Assembly (NCBI RefSeq): GCF_001522865.1
Contig: NZ_LOWB01000116.1
Location: 310,001 to 374,000 of the forward strand
DNA from: Burkholderia sp. TSV86
Lineage (GTDB): Bacteria > Pseudomonadota > Gammaproteobacteria > Burkholderiales > Burkholderiaceae
DNA length: 64,000 bases
Direction: 5' to 3'
Shown: piece after piece, positions 9,229 through 18,489 of the stretch
How positions within the stretch are numbered: the first letter of the stretch is position 1
Layout of the letters: each line of letters opens with the position of its first letter
The notes under the pieces: model-generated
What the model saw: the letters and a program-made list of their open reading frames with translations, nothing else
Database searches by the model: none
What the model was told of the DNA's origin: nothing
Translations under genes and position numbers: made by a program

Positions 9229-10245
9229 GTGTGGCATTTTCCGCAGGCTATTCCCGCGTCGCTTGGTCCGCTGGCCGTATTCGTCAGTGTGCTCATCACA
9301 CAGCTTGGCATTCCCGTGCCGGCCGTGCCGATGCTGATCGTCGGCGGCACGATGGCGGCGATGGGGCAGGCATCGTATGCGAGCATGCTGTGCGCGGCCG
9401 TCGGCGCCACGGTGCTTGCCGATTCATTGTGGTTTTTTGCCGGCCGCGCGCGCGGCCGGCGTCTTCTCAATTCGCTGGTGCGTTTTTCACTGTCGCTCGA
9501 CACGACGTTGCGCGTCGCGCGCAAGGTGTTCGAAAAACACGGCGCGCCGCTGCTCGTGCTCGCGAAATTCCTGCCGGGGCTCGGCCTCGTTTCCGCGCCG
9601 CTTCTTGGCACCACGGCGGTGGCCGTGTGGGTGTTCCTCGCATGGGACATCGCGGGCGCATCTTTGTGGGCGGGCGTGTGGCTGTTCGGCGGCGCCGCGC
9701 TGCACGACGAGATCGCCCGGCTGATGCAATGGGTGAGCGCGAGCGGTGGCTCGCTATTCGATGCGCTCGCTGCAATCTTCGTCACATTCCTGCTGTATAG
9801 ATGGGTTTGCCGGTTGCGCTTTCGCCGCTGGCTCGCGAAAGTTCGCATCAGCCCGCAGCAGCTCGACGAGATGATGCGCTCGAGCGCGCCGCCCGTCGTT
9901 TTCGATGCGCGGCCGCGCGCGGTCCGCGCGAAGGAGGCATACCGGATCGCTGGCGCGTATCCGCTCGATCTCGATTCTCCCGACCCGCTGCATCCCGATT
10001 TGATGGCGCGTTCGATCGTCGTTTATTGCGTATGTCCGAACGAAGCGAGCGCGAAGCGCATCGTTAGCCAATTGCATCGCAAGCAAATGCGTCACGTGCT
10101 GGCGCTGAAGGGCGGCCTCGACGCATGGGAGAAGGAGGGCTTCCCGGTGGAGCCGTTGCCCGCCGATTTCGATGCCGCGCGCTATGTCGCGCCGGCCACG
10201 GATCTGTCCGTGCGCGACGGCGGCTATGCGGTGCCGCCGGCTTGA
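9229..10245 (+). CDS. DedA-family membrane protein fused to a rhodanese-like domain
   Basis: The product is a two-domain protein of about 339 residues. The N-terminal 200 residues are a DedA/SNARE-associated membrane domain (LGIPVPAVPMLIVGG, FFAGRARGRR, FEKHGAPLLVLAKFLPGLG). The C-terminal 110 residues are a rhodanese domain with VFDARP and the active-site region VVYCVCPNEASAKRI, where the first cysteine would carry persulfide. DedA proteins are linked to lipid-carrier flipping and membrane homeostasis. No ATG precedes the domain closely; GTG at 9229 (VWHFPQ) is my choice, and the frame is open upstream to 9151. The fusion is known in proteobacteria but its function is unclear. Confidence 0.8.
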   Translation: MWHFPQAIPASLGPLAVFVSVLITQLGIPVPAVPMLIVGGTMAAMGQASYASMLCAAVGATVLADSLWFFAGRARGRRLLNSLVRFSLSLDTTLRVARKVFEKHGAPLLVLAKFLPGLGLVSAPLLGTTAVAVWVFLAWDIAGASLWAGVWLFGGAALHDEIARLMQWVSASGGSLFDALAAIFVTFLLYRWVCRLRFRRWLAKVRISPQQLDEMMRSSAPPVVFDARPRAVRAKEAYRIAGAYPLDLDSPDPLHPDLMARSIVVYCVCPNEASAKRIVSQLHRKQMRHVLALKGGLDAWEKEGFPVEPLPADFDAARYVAPATDLSVRDGGYAVPPA

Positions 10246-10329
10246 CGGAGTAGTATCGGGTGCCTGCTGCGCCCGAGCGCGGCGGCGGTACTGTGATGCT
10301 GTGCAGCGAACTTGTCCCGACCGATTTCG

Positions 10330-11571
10330 ATGCCCGCCATGTCCGAACGTTCCTCCGTTTCCGGCTGTACGCCTTCCCGTGCACGGATTCCTCGCACCGT
10401 ATGGGCGCTTGGCCTGGTCAGCCTGTGCATGGATTTGTCGTCGGAGCTGATTCATGCACTGCTGCCGATCTATCTCGTCACGACGATGGGCATGAGCGTC
10501 GTGACGCTCGGCGTGCTCGAAGGCATGGCCGAGGCGAGCGCGATGATCGTGAAGATCTTTTCTGGCGCGCTGAGCGATTGGCTGGGCCGGCGCAAGGCGC
10601 TGCTCATCGCGGGCTACGGCCTCGCGGCATTGACGAAGCCGCTTTTTCCGCTGGCGAACGGGCCATCGGAAGTCGTCGCCGCGCGGTTGCTCGACCGGCT
10701 CGGTAAGGGCATTCGCGGTGCGCCGCGCGATGCGCTCGTCGCCGATGTCGCGCCGCCTGAGATTCGCGGCGCATGTTTCGGGCTGCGGCAGTCGATGGAC
10801 ACGATCGGCGCGTTCGCGGGTCCGCTTCTCGCGATCGTGCTGATGCTCGTATTTGCCGAACATATCCGGATCGTGTTGTGGTGTGCGGTGGTGCCCGCGT
10901 TTTTGTCGATTGCGCTGATCGTGTTCGGTGTCGACGAGCCGACGCATAAGGGCGACGCCGCCCGCGCGTTCCGCTCGCCGATGCACTGGCGAGCGCTGCG
11001 CGCGTTTCCCGCGCGTTATTGGTTCGTTGTCTTGATCGGTGCTTCGTTCACGCTGGCGCGCTTCAGCGAAGCATTTCTCGTGTTGCGCGCGCAGCAGGCG
11101 GGCATTGGGCTTGCCTGGATTCCGGCCGTGATGGTTGTGATGAATGCGGCGTATGCGTTATCCGCGTATCCGGTCGGCGTGGTCGCAGACCGGCTCGGCG
11201 CGCGTGCGCCGCTGGCGGTTGGCATGGCGCTGCTGATCGCCGCCGATCTGTTGTTCGGCGCAAGCGCATCGCCGGCCGCGCTTTGGTCTGGTGCCGTTGT
11301 CTGGGGGCTGCACATGGGCTTCACGCAGGGGATGCTGGCCGCGCTCGTCGCCGAAACCGCTCCGGCCGATTGGCGCGGTACGGCGTTTGGTGTGTTCAAC
11401 CTGGCGGGCGGGATCTGTGTGCTGGCGGCAAGTGCGATCGCCGGTTGGCTTTGGGCGCGCTACGGCGCATCGGCGACATTTTTTGTCGGCGCGGCGTTTG
11501 CCGCGATGTCGCTCGTGATGTGCGGCTTTGTCCAAGGCGGCAGCGGGGCGCTCGCTGATGTCCGCCAATGA
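10330..11571 (+). CDS. MFS transporter
   Basis: This is a 413-residue protein with about 12 predicted membrane helices. The A-motif-like loop SGALSDWLGRRKALL lies between helices 2 and 3, and RLLDRLGKGIRGAPRDALVAD is typical of an uncharacterised MFS group related to YfkF/Fsr-type exporters. It is a probable proton-driven efflux pump of the inner membrane, with unknown substrate. Starts at 10330 and 10339 are both ATG; neither has a strong Shine-Dalgarno. It stands alone, 84 bp after the DedA-rhodanese gene. Confidence 0.83.
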   Translation: MPAMSERSSVSGCTPSRARIPRTVWALGLVSLCMDLSSELIHALLPIYLVTTMGMSVVTLGVLEGMAEASAMIVKIFSGALSDWLGRRKALLIAGYGLAALTKPLFPLANGPSEVVAARLLDRLGKGIRGAPRDALVADVAPPEIRGACFGLRQSMDTIGAFAGPLLAIVLMLVFAEHIRIVLWCAVVPAFLSIALIVFGVDEPTHKGDAARAFRSPMHWRALRAFPARYWFVVLIGASFTLARFSEAFLVLRAQQAGIGLAWIPAVMVVMNAAYALSAYPVGVVADRLGARAPLAVGMALLIAADLLFGASASPAALWSGAVVWGLHMGFTQGMLAALVAETAPADWRGTAFGVFNLAGGICVLAASAIAGWLWARYGASATFFVGAAFAAMSLVMCGFVQGGSGALADVRQ

Positions 11572-12174
11572 CGACGGCGAGGTAATGGCGCGGGCGCCGG
11601 GCGGGATATCGGCCGGCGAGTTGGTTTGTCCACCTATGAGTGATGTTGCGAAGCGTCGGCGATTGTTTCTTCGGTTTCCTTGTTTATCAATCGCGCGGCG
11701 TACCGTTTGATCTGATCGAAGACGAACAATGCATCAAATCTCGGCACATGGCTCGGGCTCCTTGATCGACGGCTGATCGAGAACTGTGATCATATTTGTC
11801 CGGCACAATGCCGAACCCGTGCATCTTGGCGCCCCAGAAGCAAACGCTGGCAACGCGCGCTCGATTGTTCATATAATTGGCGCTGCATTCCGACCGGGCG
11901 TGCAGGATCGATCAAAACGCCGACGCATTTCCGCCAGCGTTCGCTTGACCGCCATTGCCTGCTCGCGTTGTCCAATGCGAGAGTGGCCGCGTTGCTCGTG
12001 CCGGGCGGCGTAGGTCACGCCGGGTGTGTTTTTCCGCATGCCGGGTATGCCTTTGGCGGCTCGCACGGCGTCGAATCGCAGTTGGCGCCGCATCCGGCGC
12101 CCCGGTCGGTTTCCTTTTTTCCACCAAAAGCGGCGGCGCATACAGCGCCGTCAGGAGACTATTCGTGACATCAC
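11572..12174. other. Gap without recognised gene before the ProY-like permease
   Basis: This 603-bp stretch contains only short open frames with no family resemblance and no consistent codon usage. The 3' end holds a good Shine-Dalgarno (TCAGGAGA at 12161-12168) serving the permease GTG start. Confidence 0.5.
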
Positions 12175-13550
12175 AAGAAGAACGGCTGCATCGCGGCCTG
12201 GAGGAGCGGCATATCAATTTGATGGCGCTCGGCGCAACCATCGGCGTCGGGCTCTTTCTCGGCTCGGCCACGGCGATCCGGGCAGCCGGCCCGGCGATTC
12301 TGCTGGCGTACATTGCCGGCGGCCTTGCGATTTTCATCATCATGCGAGCGCTTGGCGAGATGGCGATTCATAATCCGGTCGCCGGCGCGTTCAGCCGTTA
12401 TGCGCAGGATTATCTCGGGCCGCTCTCGGGCTATCTGACCGGCTGGACCTACTGGTTCATGTGGATCGTGACATGCATGGCGGAAATCACCGGCGTCGGC
12501 ATCTACATGCATATGTGGTTTCCCGATGTGCCGAACTGGATCTGGACCTTCGCCGCATTGATCGTCATGGGCGCGGTGAATTTCATCGCGGTCAAACTGT
12601 ACGGCGAGTTCGAATTCTGGTTCGCTTTGATCAAGATCGTGACGATCGTGCTGATGATTGCCGGCGGCGGGCTGATGATCGTCGCGGGCGTCGGCAACGG
12701 CGGCATCGCCACTGGTATCTCGAACCTGTGGGCGCATGGCGGCTTTATGCCGAACGGCTGGTCGGGGGTCGTCGATGCGTTGCCGATCGTGATGTTCGCG
12801 TATCTCGGCGTCGAAATGCTGGGCCTTACGGCGGGCGAGGCGCGCAATCCGGAGAAATCGCTTGCGAAGGCAGTGAACTCGGTGTTTTGGCGCGTGGTGA
12901 TTTTCTATGTCGGCGCGCTGTTCGTCATCATGTCGATTTATCCATGGAATCAGATCGGCACGCAGGGCAGCCCGTTCGTGATGACGTTTTCGCGGCTCGG
13001 TATTCCGGCTGCCGCGGGCATCATCAATTTCGTTGTGCTGACGGCTGCGCTGTCGTCGTGCAACAGCGGGATCTTCAGCACCGCCCGAATGCTGTTCAAT
13101 CTGGCGGAGCAGGGGCAGGCGCCCGCGCGCCTCGCGGCAGTGAGCCGGCGCGGCGTACCGGTGTATGGCGTGCTGGTTTCAGTGCTGCTGCTTATCGTCG
13201 GCGTCGTGCTCAATTATTTTGCACCGCAAAAAGTTTTTGTATGGCTGACATCGGTGTCGACGTTCGGTGCGATTTGGACCTGGGGCGTGATCTTGCTCGC
13301 CCAGTTGCGTTTTCGTCGCCAGGTGCCGGCCACGCGTCTCGCGTGGCTTGCACTGCGAGTGCCGTTTTATCCATTGTCGTCGTTTGTCGCGCTTGCGTTT
13401 CTTGCGTGTGTCGTCGTGCTGATGGCATTTTCGCCTGATACGCGCGTGGCGCTCGTCGTCGGGCCGTTGTGGATTGTCGCGTTGACTGTTTGCTACTACG
13501 CGTATCAGGCGGGACGGCGTGTGCCGTCGATGTCGTCGACGGACGCCTGA
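12175..13550 (+). CDS. proY: Amino acid permease of the APC family, ProY-like
   Basis: The protein has 458 residues and about 12 membrane helices. The N-terminus RGLEERHINLMALGATIGVGLF is the APC amino acid transporter opening. The regions FAYLGVEMLGLTAGEA and LTAALSSCNSGIFSTARML, and WLTSVSTFGAIWTWGVIL, follow the proline-specific ProY branch more than AroP. It should be a proton-coupled inner-membrane importer. The GTG at 12175 was chosen because it follows CAGGAGA by 7 bases and gives the canonical N-terminus; the frame is open further upstream but without family similarity. The symbol rests on family resemblance; the substrate is inferred. Confidence 0.8.
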
Positions 13551-13686
13551 GCGGTGAACCGTGGCGGGCGTGTAGCGATGCGCGCCTGGGCTGCGGTGGT
13601 TGGCAGTCATGGCGCGCGCAAACGTATGCGCGCGCAATTCGCAATTCATAAATTTTTAAATAATGGGATTGTGCGGCGCCAGTTTT

Positions 13687-13929
13687 TCAAGCGCCTGCAT
13701 CAATTAATTCAGATACGGCCTGATCCGGCTCAACACCGCAGTGGCGGCACCAATCGAGATAAAAGAGAATGTCGACATAACGTTCTCCACGTTCGATTTT
13801 GGAAAGGTAAGACTGATCAATACGAAGACGTTTGGCCAATTGCGTCTGGGTGAGGCCTGCCGCTCTTCTCAGCGCGCGCAGATGCATGCGCAGCGCGGCG
13901 TAACGGGGATGATGGATGGAAGGGAGCAT
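13687..13929 (-). CDS. Small XRE-family transcriptional regulator
   Basis: The protein has 80 residues and is almost only an XRE helix-turn-helix: YAALRMHLRALRRAAGLTQ, TQLAKRLRIDQSYLSKIE and GERYVDILFYLDWCRHCG. Size and layout resemble controller (C) proteins and small phage-type repressors. Start 13929 follows AGGGAG by about 9 bases; a start at 13992 would overlap the likely promoter. Upstream are a TATAAT box and two palindromes, so it probably represses itself. No restriction-modification or toxin gene is next to it; the divergent neighbour encodes an H-NS-like protein. Confidence 0.75.
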   Translation of the reverse strand: MLPSIHHPRYAALRMHLRALRRAAGLTQTQLAKRLRIDQSYLSKIERGERYVDILFYLDWCRHCGVEPDQAVSELIDAGA

Positions 13930-13956
13930 GGGCGAATGCTCCCTGCTGAATTGGAA

Positions 13957-13973
13957 TAGTCCACCTTGGACTA
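13957..13973. promoter_or_regulatory. Palindromic operator TAGTCCA-N3-TGGACTA
   Basis: A perfect 7-bp inverted repeat with 3-bp spacer lies 28 bp upstream of the XRE gene start and just downstream of its -10 box, around the expected transcription start. Location and symmetry suggest the autoregulatory site of the XRE protein. The regulator assignment is inference. Confidence 0.5.
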
Positions 13974-13977
13974 ATTC

Positions 13978-13990
13978 GGCTATTATAGCC
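13978..13990 (-). promoter_or_regulatory. Promoter -10 box within GGCTATTATAGCC palindrome
   Basis: On the minus strand this reads GGCTATAATAGCC, a perfect TATAAT hexamer inside a 6-bp inverted repeat with one central base. It is placed for transcription of the XRE gene. No good -35 hexamer is visible 17 bp upstream, which would fit a regulated promoter. Confidence 0.5.
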
Positions 13991-14081
13991 AAAAACCGGC
14001 TCGGCAGCTCAGTATTGGATATAACAACAGGATTTCAGCAGCCGGTCAAAAAAGAGGCAGTCACTCTACGGGGAAATGGTA

Positions 14082-14372
14082 ATGGCAACATACAAGGAAT
14101 TGCTTGCGCAATTGGATGATCTGAAGCAGCAAGCCAGGACCGCGCGCGCGGCCGAATTGCCCGAGGTCATCGTCGAGCTTCGCCGGTTGATCGATACGTA
14201 TGGTTTGACCCAGAAGGATTTATTTCCGCCGCGCCTCGGGCGGCCGAGAAAAGCCGACACTGAGCCGAAGCCGCGCTATCGCGATCCGGAAACAGGTTTG
14301 ACCTGGACAGGCCGGGGGCGTGCGCCAGCTTGGATCTTGGGCCGGGACCGCGAACAATTCCGGATCGAATAA
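14082..14372 (+). CDS. H-NS-family nucleoid-associated protein (Bv3F/BpH3 type)
   Basis: This 96-residue protein has an N-terminal coiled region (YKELLAQLDDLKQQARTARAA) for oligomerisation and the C-terminal H-NS DNA-binding motif in the form YRDPETGLTWTGRGRAPAWI. The linker contains an AT-hook-like GRPRKAD. Such Bv3F/BpH3 proteins are common in Burkholderia and usually silence AT-rich, acquired genes. ATG codons at 14076 and 14082 are both possible. It is divergent from the XRE gene with 152 bp between them, and is followed by a gene-poor, decayed stretch. Confidence 0.85.
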   Translation: MATYKELLAQLDDLKQQARTARAAELPEVIVELRRLIDTYGLTQKDLFPPRLGRPRKADTEPKPRYRDPETGLTWTGRGRAPAWILGRDREQFRIE

Positions 14373-15224
14373 CGCATAGCGTTCGATTGCGCCCGCGTCT
14401 CACGGCGCGGGCGATGCCGTTTACGGCATGCCGCAGTCGCGCCGTTGCGCTGCGCACGGCCTCGTTCGGAGGCGTGCGTTTTTCATATCTGTGCCATTCA
14501 TCATGCTCGCTGCCCACGAAGCGGTTCATACGGCGTTGCGCTGCTGGAACTAAACAATCCAACGGCCAATGTGCGGTCCGTGAGCGTGACGTTTGCCAAG
14601 CCTGGGCAATGAATGATGCGCGCACACTCATCGCCGGCGAATCGGGTGAACCAAGGGCTCCGCATGCGTTCGAAGTGGGAGACGTTCGACGTGAGTCACA
14701 ACGCCGAGCAGCAGTGCCAAGCTGTCAGTCCTTCCACGGCCGATTCGTGATTCAGTTCGTGCAACTTGGCCGTGAGGCGCGGACACAGTGCGGTACCACG
14801 CTGGACGTGGGGCACCGAGGTGCCAGTGCCGTACAACGGCCGGCCGATGCTGAGACGCACAGCGGCGTTCTGCTGGCGTCATCAGGATACCGAATCGACT
14901 GATCTCCAGCAGGCGGCGTGTGTCACCGGCATGCCGGATGCCGGCGCGTTCATCGCCGCGCATGCCGGCTGACCGTGGTTCGTGTCAACGGCCGGATTCG
15001 CTGTGGGATTGTTCCTCACGTATCCGCCGGCAGCGCGCGCGGTCCTTTGACGGAACGACTGCTTGAGGCGAAGCGGGCAAGTTCTCGCTGTGGGGCGCGC
15101 TCCATGGCGTTTTCGCTGGATGCGTGGTGCGTCGCCCCCGAGATCGATCACATCGGCCGCCGTTGCAAGTTGGGGCGCGCGTTGGGTTGTCGCAAGCCGG
15201 CCGTCCCGCATGACGATGCGGCGT
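14373..15224. other. Gene-poor stretch between H-NS-like gene and hydrolase pseudogene
   Basis: These 852 bp have overlapping short open frames on both strands, none with a recognisable family, membrane pattern or ribosome binding site. The sequence is probably remnant DNA. I cannot name the original gene. Confidence 0.45.
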
Positions 15225-16110
15225 TCAACCCATCGGCCTCGCAAACGCGTGCAGCGAAGCGCGCCGCGGCGATGCATTCGCCGCATATCGTGCGTTGCTT
15301 GCGTCGATATTGGCGAGCAGCTTGTCGAGCTGGGCAAAATGAGGCCGATTGTCGTGGCTCCATGGGTGGAAACCGGGCTCGAAGTAGGCGAGCGTCTTGG
15401 GGGGCAAGCGGGCGACGCCTTTCACAAAGAACCTGAGGAACGCGAGTTTGCCTGGCACGTTACCGTGCATGCGCTGGTGCGCTTTCATGAATGCCAAGTG
15501 GAAAAAGAGATTCGTTCTCCAGAATACGATGCTGCGTGAGCAGCATCGAACCGGTACGCATCAAGTAACGCATCGGCTCCGGCTTGATGACCGCATTCCA
15601 CACCTCGAACGCGACAGCCTTGTGCTCGGTTTCTTCCATCGAGTGCCAGAGCCACATGTTTGCGTATGCGTCGACCGAACCGTGAAAGCGCTCGAAATTG
15701 TCGAGTAGCAAATTGGTCATGATTGCCGTGTAATGCTCGAACGCAATTGTCAGGGCGAGGCGTATTGGTGCCGGCAGCCATTTCGTCACCAGTCCCGTGA
15801 ATGCCCAGAAGCCTCGGTCGAGCTGGTGAGCGGGATAGCCCGCCGCTTCGGCGATGTCGTTGAACTCGACGTGCTCCCGACTGTGCATCGCCTCCTGCCC
15901 GATGAAGCCCTGAACCTGTTTCAATAATTCGGAATCTTGAATTCGATCGCGGTAATGGCGGACCTAGTCAATGAAAAAGCGCTCGCCAGCCGGAAACATC
16001 AGCGAAAGCGCGTTGAAGTAGTGTGTGTTGGCCACGCCGTTGATATGCCAGTCGCCGATGCGCTCGGGCGGAAGCGCGAAGCGAACGTCACGACGGATGA
16101 TCGGGTGCAT
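15225..16110 (-). pseudogene. Broken metal-dependent hydrolase (COG3687 type)
   Basis: Read from 16110 the frame gives MHPIIRRDVRFALPPERIGD and continues to GERFFID, where an in-frame TAG occurs (plus-strand 15964-15966) in place of the serine in the intact paralogue at 61571-62485. The frame then runs on with QGFIGQEAMHSREH, WLWHSMEETEHKAVA and RTGSMLL. Near 15535 one extra base shifts the frame; the downstream frame resumes with IVFWRTN and YFEPGFHPWSHDNR and ends at 15225 with LLANIDASNARYAANA. Two independent lesions argue for a true pseudogene. The remaining histidine/glutamate motifs (EHYTAI, EETEH) are still readable. Confidence 0.85.
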
Positions 16111-16575
16111 GAGACGTCTCCCTATTGAATATGCAATGGCGCATCCGCATCGAACCAGAGTCGCATATAGATGTGCGCGGTCGAACCGGCGATTGGATCA
16201 AGCTCGACCAGAGCGGCGTTCTGTAAATAACGTTCGTTATGCTGCGAACCTTAGGTGACAATTTTTTGCTGTCAAATGTTTCATTGTCCGATGTATTCGT
16301 AAGATGAAGGACATGGGCAGGCCGTTGTGTGACGGCCGATGGTTTGCTGATCCTTTCATGGGGACCGATGCCCTTTGGCGTGGGGCGGTGTTGGTTCGGC
16401 AGACCGGATGCGCGATTCGCGGCATCCGGCCGTTGCGATGGCGCGGCCGCAGGTGTCATCCGTTAGCTCGGCCGCGCATATCGATCTACGGATAAATTCG
16501 TGGTGGCAAGCGATCAATCGCATGAGAATCGCCGATATTTCCATCGATATCCGTTGCAAACGAGGCCGACAACCG
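16111..16575. other. Intergenic region between hydrolase pseudogene and DUF3088 gene
   Basis: There is no gene in these 465 bp. The first half is relatively AT-rich and holds a TetR-like palindrome at 16227-16240 and a spaced TGACA/TGTCA repeat near 16255-16275. Confidence 0.5.
16227..16240. promoter_or_regulatory. Palindrome ATAACG-TT-CGTTAT, TetR-like operator
   Basis: A perfect 6-bp inverted repeat with a 2-bp spacer lies 117 bp upstream of the broken hydrolase start. AACGNNCGTT cores are common in TetR/AcrR operators. No TetR gene is near, so it may be a leftover operator. Confidence 0.35.
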
Positions 16576-16920
16576 ATGAGCCGTGATCTGTTGCTTCTTC
16601 TGGAACCGGGGTTCACTGATCCTCAATATCCGGGCGAGCGTTTCGTTTGTCCCGGCAGCGCGCCGATCGAAGGGCTGCTTGCGAGCGATCCGTCGAAGCA
16701 GGCCCGCCTCAACGTCCGCCGGCTGCCTTTCGCGCGGCCGCGCGAAGCGGTGATCGCCGCGCTCGACGCCGACCATCAAGGGTTGCCCGTGCTCGTGCTC
16801 GGCGACGAGCAGCCGGCGCCCGGCGATGCGTTGACGCTCGGCGACAAGCGCTTCGTCGACGATCCGCGGCGCATCCTCGAATTGCTGGCCGAGCGGCATG
16901 GTTTTCCGAAGCTGCATTGA
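16576..16920 (+). CDS. DUF3088 family protein
   Basis: This 114-residue protein begins SRDLLLLLEPGFTDPQYPGE and contains FVCPGSAPIEGLL with a conserved cysteine, then LPVLVLGDE and GDKRFVDDPRRILELLAERHG. This pattern, a thioredoxin-like fold without the CXXC pair, matches DUF3088, a family of unknown function. It precedes the flavin monooxygenase gene by 124 bp on the same strand. Start 16576 is the first ATG giving the family N-terminus. Confidence 0.75.
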   Translation: MSRDLLLLLEPGFTDPQYPGERFVCPGSAPIEGLLASDPSKQARLNVRRLPFARPREAVIAALDADHQGLPVLVLGDEQPAPGDALTLGDKRFVDDPRRILELLAERHGFPKLH

Positions 16921-17044
16921 GCACGACGGCGGCGGTGGCGCGGCGCAATAACGGCCCGTTCGGGATCGCGGCTGCTGTCACGGGACGGGGCGCGCGCGCC
17001 GTGCATCGCTTCGCTGCATCCGCATCGCGCGGGATCTCACGGCA

Positions 17045-18394
17045 ATGACCGCCGCGCCGCAACGGCCGCATCGCCGGCAATTGCACCTGAACGTCAACAT
17101 CCTGCATTCGGGGTTTGTGCCGTCCGCGTGGCGGCTCGACGAAGCGGACCCGCGCGCGTTCGTCGACGTCGGGCATTACGTGCGCGTCGCGCGGATCGCC
17201 GAGGTGGCGAAGTTCGACGCGGTATTTCTGGCGGATAATGCATCGATCGTCGACCAGCTCGATTTTCGTCCGATCACCGCGCTCGAGCCGACCATCCTGC
17301 TTGCGACGATCGCGGCGGCAACGACGCATATCGGCCTGATCGGCACGGCATCGACAAGCTATAACGAGCCGTTCAATCTCGCGCGTCGCTTCGCCTCGCT
17401 CGATCACGCGAGCGGCGGGCGAGCCGGTTGGAACGTCGTGACGACCGCCGATTCGGGCTCTGCACGCAATTTCGGCCTTGATGCGGCGCCCGATCACAGT
17501 GAGCGCTATGCGCGCGCGACGGAGTTCGTCGAAGTCGTGAAGGCATTGTGGGATAGTTGGGATGACGATGCAATCGTCGGCGATAAGGCCAACGGCCGCT
17601 TCGTCGATACGAGCAAGGTGCATCCGATCGCGCATCGCGGCATGCACTTTCGCGTGCATGGGCCGCTGAATTTGCCGCGTTCGCCGCAAGGGCATCCGGT
17701 GCTGGTGCAGGCCGGAGGCTCCGCCGATGGGCAAGCATTCGCCGCCCGGCACGCAGAGGCGGTGTTCTCGGCATCGCAATCGTTCGACGAGGCGCTCGGC
17801 TACGCGCGCGGGCTGAAAGCCGCAGCGGCCGCGCATGGGCGCAGCCTCAAGGTGTTGCCGGGGCTGACGACGATCGTAGGCGCGACTGAGGCCGACGCGC
17901 AGCGCCGTCGTGACGAACTCATTGATCTGATTCCGCTGCGTTACAGTTTGAACCGGATCGCGGCTACGCTCGGCGTGCCGGTCGAGCGCCTGAATCCCGA
18001 TGCGCCGCTGCCGGACGATCTCGCGCCACCGGACGGCGGAAACGGCAATCACACGTTCTTTAACGCGACGCTTGCGTATGCGCGGCGGCACCGCTGCACC
18101 GTGCGCGAATTCGTGCGAGCGATGGCAGGAGGCACCGGGCATCGGGTGATCGTCGGTACGCCTGAGCAAATCGCCGGTGACATCGCACACTGGTTCGATG
18201 CCGGCGCGGCCGACGGCTTCAACCTGATGCCGGACGTGCTGCCAGGCGGGCTTCAGGATTTCGTCGACGGCGTCGTGCCTGTCCTGCAACGGCGCGGGAT
18301 TTTTCGTACCGAATACGAAGGAGCGACGCTGCGCGATCACCTCGGTCTTTCGCGGCCGGTGAGCGCGTGTAGCGATGGCACGGCAGGGGGTTGA
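17045..18394 (+). CDS. LLM-class flavin-dependent monooxygenase (NtaA/SnaA/DszA family)
   Basis: The protein has 449 residues, the usual length for FMNH2-dependent NtaA/SnaA/SoxA/DszA monooxygenases with a TIM-barrel fold. Family motifs are the N-terminal LHLNVNILHSG, AKFDAVFLADN, LEPTILLATIAAATTHIGLIGTAST, and the region RAGWNVVTTADSGSARNFG. A reductase partner gene is not adjacent. These enzymes attack aminopolycarboxylates, organosulfur compounds or similar substrates; the substrate here is unknown. It is followed by the nucleoside hydrolase gene after 95 bp. Confidence 0.87.
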   Translation: MTAAPQRPHRRQLHLNVNILHSGFVPSAWRLDEADPRAFVDVGHYVRVARIAEVAKFDAVFLADNASIVDQLDFRPITALEPTILLATIAAATTHIGLIGTASTSYNEPFNLARRFASLDHASGGRAGWNVVTTADSGSARNFGLDAAPDHSERYARATEFVEVVKALWDSWDDDAIVGDKANGRFVDTSKVHPIAHRGMHFRVHGPLNLPRSPQGHPVLVQAGGSADGQAFAARHAEAVFSASQSFDEALGYARGLKAAAAAHGRSLKVLPGLTTIVGATEADAQRRRDELIDLIPLRYSLNRIAATLGVPVERLNPDAPLPDDLAPPDGGNGNHTFFNATLAYARRHRCTVREFVRAMAGGTGHRVIVGTPEQIAGDIAHWFDAGAADGFNLMPDVLPGGLQDFVDGVVPVLQRRGIFRTEYEGATLRDHLGLSRPVSACSDGTAGG

Positions 18395-18489
18395 AACCGG
18401 TTTGGTGAGACAGGCGCGGCGGCGCGGTTATCATTCGTCGCTGCTGCATCATTGCGCGGCGCGAACGCCGCTCTCACCACGGAATACCT

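Noticed and set aside
16709-18340. Minus-strand open frame of 543 codons opposite the flavin monooxygenase
   Set aside because: No recognisable protein; codon pattern fits a shadow of the plus-strand gene.
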